Below, piece after piece: positions 36,281 to 44,297 of a DNA stretch of 64,000 nt. Both the position numbers and the translations under genes were made by a program. Source of the DNA: Citrobacter europaeus (GTDB taxonomy: Bacteria > Pseudomonadota > Gammaproteobacteria > Enterobacterales > Enterobacteriaceae). Where the stretch lies: contig CP083650.1 of NCBI GenBank assembly GCA_020099315.1, positions 186,001 to 250,000 of the forward strand. Direction: 5' to 3'. Position 1 is the stretch's first letter, and each line of letters opens with the position of its first letter. The notes under the pieces were generated by a model. It did no database searches and was not told where the DNA came from. It saw only the letters and a program-made list of their open reading frames with translations.

Positions 36281-37711
36281 ATGAGATCTCAATCCATTTT
36301 ATTCCTCTGTCTCATGCTGGGTATCTTCAGTTCGGGACCGTTAAGTGCTGCATTACTGGATGCCCCCACGATGAGTGGCGATGGATATGGAAAGTCAGTA
36401 AATGTCGCGGTTAGTGACAAGCTGTTTTACAGCATTGGTGGTGGTTCGGTGATTTCCACTCCCGGGACGATGTACGGAATGAAACGTATCGGGCTGGATG
36501 CCGGACTGAGCAGTGATTTGATGTGTGGCAACTTTGATATAAAGACTACTGTCGGAAACCAGCTTAATGGCATCACGAATGGTTTCAAAGATTTGATGGG
36601 AGATGTGATCACCGGTGCGACCGGGGCGGTCTCAAGTATGCCGGCGATGATCCTTCAGCGAGCAAATCCGGGTTTGTATGAAATGATCACCAACGGTGTA
36701 CTTCAGGCAGGTCTGGCTTTTGATAAATCGAAACTGAATTGTGAAAGCATGGCCAACAAGCTGGCTGATTACACTTTGGGTGACAAGAGCAGCTGGACAG
36801 AATCAGCTGTGAGGGAAGAGTACAAGGAGGCGGTCAGTGCCAGTGGCGGGGATGCGCTCCGGGCAGAAGAGGCCAGAACCAAAGCTTCAGGTAAGGAGGG
36901 CGCTACCTGGGTAGGCGGGAAGAAAGCTGGAGGGAAAGGCCAGCCTGCCATTCAGCCAACGCGTGATCTGGCTAAAGCAGGATACAACATGATGAATAAC
37001 CTGAGCGTTACCAGCAACAGCACGGTATCCGCTGGTAGTTGCAAGGGGTCAGCATGCCAGAAATTTAAAAACTCTGAAGAAGCTGCAGCAGCGGTCGTAA
37101 AAGTTCTGGGCGATCGGAGTATTCGCACCTGTAAAGATGCCACAGAATGCGGAAGCGGCGGGATTGATAATGCCCAGGGCACGACAATTGCCGGTACCGG
37201 TTTTGCTCCCATGCTTGAGGATACAACCAAAGAGAATCTGGAACAGCTGGTAAATCTTGTAAATGGTAATGAGGCTCCGACTCAGGCCAATCTGGATAAA
37301 ATTAAAAGCGGCAGCCTTAAGGTAACGCGTGGTGTCATCGATGCCCTGAAACGCGATCCTGATGCCGGTGCGTTGGTTCAGAGACTGGCTGGCGAACTGG
37401 CCATGTCCGACACGATTGAAACCGGTCTGGCGATGCGTCGCATGTTAACGACTGGCCAGTCTGAACCCAATGCCGCTGATCAGCCTCAGGCAATGGCTGA
37501 AGCCGATCGCCGTATTGAAGCTCTCGATCGCGAGCTTAACTCTCTTAAGCTGGAGATGGAACTGCGTCGGGAAGTGGCAAAAAATACCGCGTTGGTTGTG
37601 GTTGCGCGCGAAGAAAATCGTTCGGTCACCAATCCTCAAAAAGAATCGCAGACAAATGCTGATACCCGGCTGAGTGAGCTTGAAACACGTAAACCAGGGG
37701 ACAGCCAATGA
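36281..37711 (+). CDS. TIGR03755-family ICE protein (TraH-like)
   Basis: 476 residues. Signal peptide to about residue 24 (GPLSAALLD). The N-terminal family region contains SVNVAVSDKLFYSIGGGSVIS; a Gly/Lys-rich linker with KASGKEGATWVGGKK lies in the middle. A long C-terminal coiled coil (ADRRIEALDRELNSLKLEME) is followed by a polar tail. The position before TraG suits a TraH-like pilus assembly role. It overlaps the next ATG. Confidence 0.86.
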   Translation: MRSQSILFLCLMLGIFSSGPLSAALLDAPTMSGDGYGKSVNVAVSDKLFYSIGGGSVISTPGTMYGMKRIGLDAGLSSDLMCGNFDIKTTVGNQLNGITNGFKDLMGDVITGATGAVSSMPAMILQRANPGLYEMITNGVLQAGLAFDKSKLNCESMANKLADYTLGDKSSWTESAVREEYKEAVSASGGDALRAEEARTKASGKEGATWVGGKKAGGKGQPAIQPTRDLAKAGYNMMNNLSVTSNSTVSAGSCKGSACQKFKNSEEAAAAVVKVLGDRSIRTCKDATECGSGGIDNAQGTTIAGTGFAPMLEDTTKENLEQLVNLVNGNEAPTQANLDKIKSGSLKVTRGVIDALKRDPDAGALVQRLAGELAMSDTIETGLAMRRMLTTGQSEPNAADQPQAMAEADRRIEALDRELNSLKLEMELRREVAKNTALVVVAREENRSVTNPQKESQTNADTRLSELETRKPGDSQ

Positions 37712-38040
37712 AACTGAGGATCTTAATCAAAACATCTTCATTTCTGAGATTTATTCTGACGCTTGTGTTCATGCTGGTTATGTTTACGTGCCTGTCCCTT
37801 GCACTGGCTGATTTAGGGTTTCGTTATCAGTCTGAAATAGCCCAGTTTCGGATCTGGATGAAGGAAACCTGGTTGTTGTGGCTTCTGTGGCGGCTGATGC
37901 TTTACAGCGTGACTGGTTGGGGGATATGGCGTTGTTATCACTCCCCTGGCTCTTCTCAGGCTCTGCGTCAGAGTCTTCTGCGGATTGCTGTCGTTTCTGT
38001 TGGTTTTGTCGCGATTTGCGAATATTCAGTGTTGAGGTAG
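37708..38040 (+). CDS. Small ICE membrane protein, unknown function
   Basis: 110 residues with three hydrophobic stretches (LRFILTLVFMLVMFTCLSLALA, LLWLLWRLMLYSVTGWGIW, IAVVSVGFVAICEYSVL). It is always a short hydrophobic gene at this position in related elements. It lies between the TraH-like gene (ATGA overlap) and TraG (3-base gap), so it is probably a TraG partner. Confidence 0.75.
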   Translation: MKLRILIKTSSFLRFILTLVFMLVMFTCLSLALADLGFRYQSEIAQFRIWMKETWLLWLLWRLMLYSVTGWGIWRCYHSPGSSQALRQSLLRIAVVSVGFVAICEYSVLR

Positions 38041-38043
38041 AAG

Positions 38044-39549
38044 ATGACGACATCGAGCTATCTTGAGTACATCCTGACGATTCTGGGCTGGGTTGTTAAT
38101 AACGGTTTGTGGGATGTTCTGACAGGCACAGGACTTTTTGCATTACCTCTGGGCTTTAAAATCATTGGTATCTGGATCAAAACACGGGAAGAAGGGGATG
38201 ATGAGGGTAATAAAGGTATCCTGTCGGCCCGACGGATAGAGCACGCTATTTACGGGGCATTTATCGTTATTATCGCCTGCTGTGTCCCCACTCAGACAGT
38301 GTCACTGACAACGCTGACGTTTGATACAACCCGTGCGAAACAGTGTGGTTTCTGGACACCGGTTAAGCCCGGGGATTCAGGCTACGGTAGTGTGGTTTCA
38401 ACAATGAGTGGTATGACTGCATCGGCGCCGGTGTGGTGGGCATTTATGCATATGATTTCCAAAGGCGTCACTCAGGCGGCTGTGGCAAGTTTACCCTGCC
38501 GGCCAGACCTGCGGCAGGTGCGTTTTGACGTTCAGCATACGCAGATAACCAATCCTGCTCTGGCGCAGGAGTTGCAGGATTTTACCAGTGACTGTTATGC
38601 ACAGGCTTTTGCGTTATGGAAACGGCAGGATGCGGGGAGAACAACGGATATTGATGTACTCAGGGATATTGAATGGCTGGGGTCGAAAATATTTTTTAAG
38701 GATTTTTACCCGCAGCTGCATTCGAAGTTGCCCAGGTCAGCGTTCCCCTGGTCGCAAAGCCGCGATGACGGGTACGCAAATACCGGGCAGGGGGGGTATC
38801 CGACGTGTAGCGAGTGGTGGTCTCAGAACAAGAGCGGCCTGAAATCCCGTGTACTGGATACGGTAAATACCACCACGATGACACGCATGGCGGCAGCATT
38901 TAAGGGAATGGTCAGCAAAGAGGAATACACGGAAGCGTTAATTCGACGTCTGGTCAGTCCGACAAGTCTCTCTGTGTCACAGAATGGACGTACTTATGCA
39001 GGTTATGGCGGTAATGCCGATTTTACGTTAGATAATGCTGTAAATCGCATGGCTTCGGTGCTGGGGACCAGTGTGGGTGCCCTTGGGGCGTTCCCCGCAT
39101 TTGATGCCATGCGCCAGGCGTTACCGATGGTTCAGGCGCTCTTATTGATGGCCATGTACGTACTAATCCCCCTTGTGCTGGTATTCGGGACGTATGAGTA
39201 TAAGACAGTAGTCACTCTCACTTTTGTGACGTTTGGGATGCATTTTCTTACGTTCTGGTGGGAGCTGGCGCGTTGGCTGGATAGCTGGCTTCTGGAGATC
39301 ATGTATGGCTCCGACAGTCATAGCCGATGGAATGTGGCCGGTTTTCAGAATAGTGCAGATGACCTGATCATGAACTTTGTTATGGGGACGATGTTCCTGG
39401 TGTTGCCGGCAGTTTGGATGGGGGCGCTTTCCTGGGCTGGGGTCAGGATTGGTGGAATTGTTGACACTAACTTAAATAAGGGAGTGCAGCCAGCTGGGCA
39501 GCATGGTGGCAAAATTGGTGATAAAGTAGGTTCTGGAATAGTTAAATAA
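38044..39549 (+). CDS. TraG N-terminal-domain protein
   Basis: 501 residues, polytopic inner-membrane protein. Membrane segments include WVVNNGLWDVLTGTGLFALP, FIVIIACCVPTQTV and a C-terminal cluster (LLLMAMYVLIPLVLVF, FMGTMFLVLPAVWMGAL). A large periplasmic part lies between them, with cysteines AKQCGF, LPCRPD, SDCYAQ and PTCSEWW. It lacks the C-terminal periplasmic extension of F TraG, as in GI-type systems. It is the last gene of the transfer operon and is followed by a terminator. Confidence 0.9.
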   Translation: MTTSSYLEYILTILGWVVNNGLWDVLTGTGLFALPLGFKIIGIWIKTREEGDDEGNKGILSARRIEHAIYGAFIVIIACCVPTQTVSLTTLTFDTTRAKQCGFWTPVKPGDSGYGSVVSTMSGMTASAPVWWAFMHMISKGVTQAAVASLPCRPDLRQVRFDVQHTQITNPALAQELQDFTSDCYAQAFALWKRQDAGRTTDIDVLRDIEWLGSKIFFKDFYPQLHSKLPRSAFPWSQSRDDGYANTGQGGYPTCSEWWSQNKSGLKSRVLDTVNTTTMTRMAAAFKGMVSKEEYTEALIRRLVSPTSLSVSQNGRTYAGYGGNADFTLDNAVNRMASVLGTSVGALGAFPAFDAMRQALPMVQALLLMAMYVLIPLVLVFGTYEYKTVVTLTFVTFGMHFLTFWWELARWLDSWLLEIMYGSDSHSRWNVAGFQNSADDLIMNFVMGTMFLVLPAVWMGALSWAGVRIGGIVDTNLNKGVQPAGQHGGKIGDKVGSGIVK

Positions 39550-39559
39550 GAAATCGTGC

Positions 39560-39584
39560 AAGCACTGTAAATATTGCAGTGCTT
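39560..39584. terminator. Bidirectional intrinsic terminator
   Basis: Perfect 8-bp stem AAGCACTG/CAGTGCTT around a 9-base AT-rich loop, with T/A-rich flanks, located between the convergent ends of the TraG-like gene and the DUF3742 gene. Confidence 0.75.
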
Positions 39585-39973
39585 TATAGGTCGTCCTCAT
39601 TATCTATCCTACTTGCTGGAATATGGCTATGTTCCGGGCCAGTGTAAAGACCAAATCCCTCGCTTCCATCTCTCATTGAACTCCCCCAAGAGTGATCACT
39701 CCATGAGTTCGCTGAGTTTGTGTTTTGCCCATGCAACGATGTAACCAAGATAAGTGCAAATATAAGCAAACCTAAACTCACAAAAAACAGTGAGCCAAAA
39801 ATCACTGTAGTAATAAGAATCCCTGTTAGGACAGTCACCGGGAAATGACCAGTCCAGGCGGGCAGCTTATGCTCTCTGGCTTTTTGAACACAGAACTGGT
39901 CGTGTGAAATCAGTTTTGATTTAGCTCTTTTATAAAGCCTTGCAGCCCGGGCACCGCGTGCTTGTGCATTCAT
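39584..39973 (-). CDS. DUF3742-family ICE membrane protein
   Basis: 129 residues. A basic N-terminus (RGARAARLYKRAKSKLI) with the family phrase HDQFCVQKAREHKLPAW is followed by two adjacent membrane helices and a polar Ser/Asp tail. DUF3742 genes sit beside TraG in PAPI-1-like elements, usually in opposite orientation, as here. Function unknown. Confidence 0.8.
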   Translation of the reverse strand: MNAQARGARAARLYKRAKSKLISHDQFCVQKAREHKLPAWTGHFPVTVLTGILITTVIFGSLFFVSLGLLIFALILVTSLHGQNTNSANSWSDHSWGSSMRDGSEGFGLYTGPEHSHIPASRIDNEDDL

Positions 39974-40201
39974 CTGCTGCGCTCCTGAATGTGGGTATCT
40001 TTATAATCTCAGCATCTCAACTGGCGAAGAAAACATCAAGTTCATTGTGACGATCAATGTGGAGTTATTGATTGGCTTAACATTTTTGGGATGAAGCGCC
40101 TACTATAGGGCAGGAGCGTCTAACTGAATAGGGTCAGTCCAGTTTAAGGGCTAATGACTCAACATGATCTCAATTCAGATGAAATAGTTTTATTGCGTTG
40201 A

Positions 40202-40555
40202 CTATTTAATTTTTCTTTTTAAAGCCAAACGTTTATTTGTCAGCTCACGCATTTTACTCTCATAATCCTGTGCAGTCATGCTTCCTTTCTTCGTCCGCAA
40301 TAATCCTATTTCAAGATCTATTGTCATAATTTGCTGATTTATCTTCTGTTTCTCTGCAACAGAGTCTATGATTTTTTCACTTACAGATTTACGTGAATTT
40401 GAATCATTACAATCTTTGTCGTGGGGGAACTTAGAGCTCATTTGTGTGCCTTTTGTCACAGAATTATTACTGAAACAAGGAGAGGCTGAGACATTAAAAA
40501 CCACAAGGGGAAATATTAAAGCTGAAATTACCCTAAATCTGGAATACTTCCACAT
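40202..40555 (-). CDS. Small secreted protein with C-terminal coiled coil, unknown
   Basis: 117 residues. Signal peptide (VISALIFPLVVFNVSASP), two cysteines early in the mature part, then a Lys/Glu/Gln-rich helix to the end (INQQIMTIDLEIGLLRTKK), likely a coiled coil. It is AT-rich compared with the transfer operon. I do not recognise the family. The 228-base gap before DUF3742 holds nothing evident. Confidence 0.55.
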   Translation of the reverse strand: MWKYSRFRVISALIFPLVVFNVSASPCFSNNSVTKGTQMSSKFPHDKDCNDSNSRKSVSEKIIDSVAEKQKINQQIMTIDLEIGLLRTKKGSMTAQDYESKMRELTNKRLALKRKIK

Positions 40556-40579
40556 ATGACTTATCCTTAAGACTTTCTT

Positions 40580-40747
40580 ATGTATATGGGAATGATTACA
40601 ATTTCAGATGATGACGATAATACACCTGATGAAATTAATATTACAATATCTCAAAATGCATCTTTACAAATATCAATCGATATTTTGGAACCTTTGAATT
40701 CGAAAATTTACATTCCCATTTTCGGGGCTCAGATCAAATATAAATGA
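40580..40747 (+). CDS. Possible small acidic ORF (55 residues)
   Basis: Open frame MYMGMITISDDDDNTPDEIN running to a stop at 40747, with amphipathic strand-like segments (ITISQNASLQISIDILE). It is AT-rich, with no good ribosome site before ATG 40580. It lies divergent from the minus-strand secreted protein and upstream of ibrA. Could be a real small protein or chance. Confidence 0.25.
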   Translation: MYMGMITISDDDDNTPDEINITISQNASLQISIDILEPLNSKIYIPIFGAQIKYK

Positions 40748-40844
40748 GAAAACACACCTTAATATTGTCATCCCAATGACAATTGGGTTAATAGATGACA
40801 TAACAGTTATTTTAACATTAACGGGCTTTGTCCTTCGGGTATTT

Positions 40845-42092
40845 ATGTCAGACAACGTCATTATGGAACGTAATCAAATACAGAAGATCAGAACCGGGGA
40901 GGATGTGCTGTCTGCGGTCACAGACCGTGTGGAGTGGATATTTGATACCTTTTCTCAGGTTTGCCTGTCTTTTTCAGGTGGAAAAGATTCCACCGTTTTG
41001 TTTCATATCGTCGCCACCATAGCCCGCAGGAAACACCGGCGTTTCTCTGTCCTCTTCATTGACTGGGAAGCGCAGTACCAGTGCACGATTGAACATGTGC
41101 AAAAAATGAAGGTTCTCTACAGTGATGTGACGGAGACATTTTTCTGGGTGGCTCTTCCGCTGACGACGGTAAATGGTGTTTCACAGTTTCAGCCGGAATG
41201 GGTCTGTTGGGAGCCCGATGTGGAGTGGGTTCGTCAGCCACCGGCTGATGCCATTACTGATATGGCGTATTTTCCCTTTTACCGTTACGCCATGACGTTT
41301 GAAGAGTTTGTCCCAGCATTTTCGACATGGTTCACGGGCAATCAGTGTGGAGTGGCCATACTGACCGGCGTTCGTGCTGATGAATCCCTGAACCGGTTTA
41401 TAGGCCTTACCAGCCAGCGAAAGCTCCGTTATGCCGATGACAAACCCTGGACCACCGCCTCTCCCGAGGGGTTCTATTACACGATGTGCCCACTGTATGA
41501 CTGGAAAGCCCGGGACATCTGGATTTACCACGCCCGCACGGGGGCCATTTACAACCCGTTGTATGACCTGATGTACAGAGCCGGCGTCCCCCTGCGGAAT
41601 ATGCGTGTTTGTGAGCCTTTTGGCCCCGAACAGCGCCGCGGTCTGTGGCTTTATCATGTACTGGAGCCTGAGACCTGGGCGCGAATGTGTGCCCGTGTCT
41701 CCGGTGCGGCAAGCGGGGCCATTTATGCTAATGAAAGTGGGGCTTATTTTGCCCTGCGCAAACGCATCTCCAGACCAGCACATCATACCTGGCGCAGCTA
41801 TGCCATGTTTCTTCTCGATGTCATGCCACAAAAAACAGCCGAGCATTACCGGAACAAGATAGCGGTATACCTGCGCTGGTATCAGACGCACGGTTACCCG
41901 GAGGATATTCCGGATGAACAGGACAATGACCTGGGCAGCAGGGATATTCCCTCCTGGCGTCGGATATGCAAGACACTGATTAAAAATGATTTCTGGTGCC
42001 GGACATTATCTTTCAGCCCGAACAAGCCCCGGCATTACGAACGTTACCAGGAGCGTATGAAACAAAGGAGGAAGGAATGGGGGATATTGTAA
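40845..42092 (+). CDS. ibrA: IbrA-like PAPS-reductase-family protein (PP-loop + DUF3440)
   Basis: 415 residues from ATG 40845; the frame is open earlier but without support. The PP-loop of ATP pyrophosphatase/PAPS reductases is SFSGGKDSTVL at residues 42-52. The later DUF3440 region has MCPLYDWKARDIWIY and EPFGPEQRRGLWLYHVLEPE. In E. coli, IbrA and IbrB act together to activate eib immunoglobulin-binding genes, but their chemistry is not established. The neighbouring ParB-like gene overlaps by 16 bases, so the pair is one unit. Sulfur or nucleotide transfer is inferred from the fold. Confidence 0.85.
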   Translation: MSDNVIMERNQIQKIRTGEDVLSAVTDRVEWIFDTFSQVCLSFSGGKDSTVLFHIVATIARRKHRRFSVLFIDWEAQYQCTIEHVQKMKVLYSDVTETFFWVALPLTTVNGVSQFQPEWVCWEPDVEWVRQPPADAITDMAYFPFYRYAMTFEEFVPAFSTWFTGNQCGVAILTGVRADESLNRFIGLTSQRKLRYADDKPWTTASPEGFYYTMCPLYDWKARDIWIYHARTGAIYNPLYDLMYRAGVPLRNMRVCEPFGPEQRRGLWLYHVLEPETWARMCARVSGAASGAIYANESGAYFALRKRISRPAHHTWRSYAMFLLDVMPQKTAEHYRNKIAVYLRWYQTHGYPEDIPDEQDNDLGSRDIPSWRRICKTLIKNDFWCRTLSFSPNKPRHYERYQERMKQRRKEWGIL

Positions 42093-42718
42093 CCAGGGAA
42101 CAGGTGGCCAGTCTCATTACCCGGTATTTCAGTCAGCATATTTCTGATGACGAAAAAGTGGCAGCCCTTAATCATTTTCGCCAGACACTTCATGAACTCA
42201 GTCCCTTTTCCCGGGAGCCTGTGGACCTGGTGCTGTGGGTGAAAGCCAGCGAAGTGGTGGCCAACGATTACAACCCCAATGTTATGGCCGCCGGAGAGAA
42301 AAAATTGCTGCAGCACTCACTGCAGGAGGACGGTTTTACCCAGCCCATCGTGGTATCTGAAGATAAAGGGCAGTACCTGGTCGTGGATGGTTTTCACCGG
42401 CAGCTGCTGGGCAGACGCGAGTCAGGAGCAGGAAAACGCCTGAAAGGCTGGCTGCCCGTCACCTGTATTAATCCCGAACGAAAGGGGCAGGCTGAACGAA
42501 TCGCCTCGACGATCAGGCATAACCGCGCCCGGGGGAAGCATCAGATAGCGTCGATGTCAGATATCGTCAGAGATCTGGCCCGTCTTGGATGGGCAGATGA
42601 ACGTATTGGCAAGGAGCTGGGAATGGACAGGGATGAAGTTCTTCGTCTGAAGCAGATAAGTGGACTGACTGAATTATTTGAAGAAGAAGATTTCAGTCCG
42701 GCCTGGACGGTTCGATAA
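42077..42718 (+). CDS. ibrB: IbrB-like ParB/Srx-domain protein
   Basis: 213 residues. ATG 42077 is chosen for the strong AAGGAGG just upstream, inside the end of ibrA. A ParB N-terminal-like domain (about residues 45-145) has VVANDYNPNVM, DGFTQPIVV, and the nucleotide-site segment YLVVDGFHRQLLGRR. It is followed by RIASTIRHNRARGKH and a helix-turn-helix-like region, WADERIGKELGMDRDEVLRL. ParB folds of this type bind or hydrolyse nucleotides. It is a partner of IbrA by overlap. Confidence 0.85.
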   Translation: MGDIVTREQVASLITRYFSQHISDDEKVAALNHFRQTLHELSPFSREPVDLVLWVKASEVVANDYNPNVMAAGEKKLLQHSLQEDGFTQPIVVSEDKGQYLVVDGFHRQLLGRRESGAGKRLKGWLPVTCINPERKGQAERIASTIRHNRARGKHQIASMSDIVRDLARLGWADERIGKELGMDRDEVLRLKQISGLTELFEEEDFSPAWTVR

Positions 42719-42801
42719 AGCGGACAGCATCTTATCGCAAATAAAACTATTCCGGGCGGTAACTTGTCGTCCGTTAATTCTGTAATTAAGGATGATGTAT
42801 C

Positions 42802-43548
42802 ATGTATAAAATCAGTACATTAACAGCACTCTTGTTGATTGCAGTTTCTTCTGGCGTGGTACAGGCTGAAAGTAAATTTACGTTCGGCGCTGGCGTGGGT
42901 GTGGTTGAACACCCTTACAAAGATTACGATACCGATATTTATCCTGTTCCGGTTATCGACTATGAGAGTGCACATTTCTGGTTCAGTGGATTAGAAGGCG
43001 GTTATTACCTGTGGAACGACGAAACGGATAAACTGTCGATAACGGCGTACTGGTCTCCGGTTTATTTTAAGCCTGGTGACAGTAATGATCGCCATCTGCG
43101 CCGTCTCGACAAACGAAACAGTACTATGATGGCCGGGATGACTTACGTTCATAATACCCAGTCAGGTTTTCTGCGTACTACCCTGGCGGGTGATACGCTG
43201 GATAAAAGTAATGGTATCGTCTGGGATCTTGCGTGGCTTTATAGCTACTCCACAGGGAGACTGACCTTAACTCCGGGAATCGGGGTTGAGTGGAACAGCA
43301 AGAACCAGAATAAATATTATTATGGTATTTCCCGTAAGGAATTCACTCGTAGCGGGCTACGTAACTACATCCCTAATGACAGCTGGAGCCCATATCTGGA
43401 AATGAGTGCAAACTTTAACTTTCTGGGAAACTGGAATGTATATGGTTTGGCACGCTATACACGTATGTCTGACGAAATTACCGACAGCCCGATGGTCAAT
43501 AAATCCTGGAGTGGCCTGATTTCTACCGGTATAACCTATGCATTCTGA
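42802..43548 (+). CDS. MipA/OmpV-family outer-membrane protein
   Basis: 248 residues. Signal peptide ending VVQAES, then a beta-barrel with alternating aromatic strands (FTFGAGVGVVEHPYKDYD), closing with a terminal Phe (STGITYAF) as required for barrel insertion. MipA/OmpV proteins are often linked to two-component systems and stress; here it lies beside a TtrSR-like pair in convergent orientation. It may supply substrate entry for the respiratory module, which is inference. Confidence 0.85.
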   Translation: MYKISTLTALLLIAVSSGVVQAESKFTFGAGVGVVEHPYKDYDTDIYPVPVIDYESAHFWFSGLEGGYYLWNDETDKLSITAYWSPVYFKPGDSNDRHLRRLDKRNSTMMAGMTYVHNTQSGFLRTTLAGDTLDKSNGIVWDLAWLYSYSTGRLTLTPGIGVEWNSKNQNKYYYGISRKEFTRSGLRNYIPNDSWSPYLEMSANFNFLGNWNVYGLARYTRMSDEITDSPMVNKSWSGLISTGITYAF

Positions 43549-43569
43549 TCGCGTATTGGCACAATGTTC

Positions 43570-43603
43570 GGGACAGAGGATGCCCTCGTGCGTCCCCTGT
43601 CCC
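43570..43603. terminator. Probable hairpin between convergent mipA-like and response-regulator genes
   Basis: GGGACAG at 43570-43576 pairs with CTGTCCC at 43597-43603, with a further GAGG/CCTC pairing possible inside. There is no long T-run, so efficiency is unsure. Confidence 0.5.
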
Positions 43604-43664
43604 TCTCAGTCGCGTCATACCTGCTTCTCAAACAGTTTTGGCTGGCATCTTACTTGCCTTTACC

Positions 43665-44297
43665 CTAATACGAGACAGCCTTAAATTCTTTGATATCCAT
43701 ATACTTTGACACTGAGTGGGCTAACTGGATAGCTGAGTCAGTACCCATTTTTTTCATCATATTATGGCGATGAATCTCTACAGTGCGCAAAGCCAGATGG
43801 AGACGATCGGCTATAACTTTATTTGATAAACCTTCCAGTACCAGTAGCAGAATTTGTTTCTCTCTGTCAGTCAGTTCTTCCCAGGCTTCAGTCAACCGCC
43901 GTCGACCGGCATGCCATTCATACTTTTTCTCGCTGCTCTCCAAAGCCAGATGTATGCCCCGCAACAGTTCCTCTGTGTCCACCGGTTTTTCCATCAAATC
44001 AAAAGCACCATTTTTAAAAATATGTGTGGTTGTTGGTACGTCTGCATGCCCCGTAAGGAAAATGATGCTGAGCATATTTTCCTTACATTGCAGGTGCTCC
44101 TGAAGCTCAACGCCTGTCATTCCCGGCATACAGATATCCAGCAACACACAGCCAGGAAGAGTACTGTCAGCCTGCTTTAAAAAAGATTCTGCACCCGTAA
44201 AGCAGATTAACTGAATACCCGCAGCACCCATTAACCAGGTCAGTGACTCCCGGATGCCGGGATCATCATCAACGAGATAAACACGTTTCTGTCTCAT
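43665..44297 (-). CDS. TtrR-like LuxR-family response regulator
   Basis: 210 residues from ATG 44297, which overlaps the sensor-kinase stop (ATGA). The receiver domain has DDD at residues 10-12, phospho-acceptor Asp54 in VLLDICMPG, and Lys in MEKPVD. The C-terminal LuxR/FixJ helix-turn-helix reads LTDREKQILLLVLEGLSNK and RTVEIHRHNMMKK. This is the architecture of TtrR and FixJ. Target sites are likely in the divergent promoter region at about 46150. The exact regulon is unknown. Confidence 0.88.
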   Translation of the reverse strand: MRQKRVYLVDDDPGIRESLTWLMGAAGIQLICFTGAESFLKQADSTLPGCVLLDICMPGMTGVELQEHLQCKENMLSIIFLTGHADVPTTTHIFKNGAFDLMEKPVDTEELLRGIHLALESSEKKYEWHAGRRRLTEAWEELTDREKQILLLVLEGLSNKVIADRLHLALRTVEIHRHNMMKKMGTDSAIQLAHSVSKYMDIKEFKAVSY

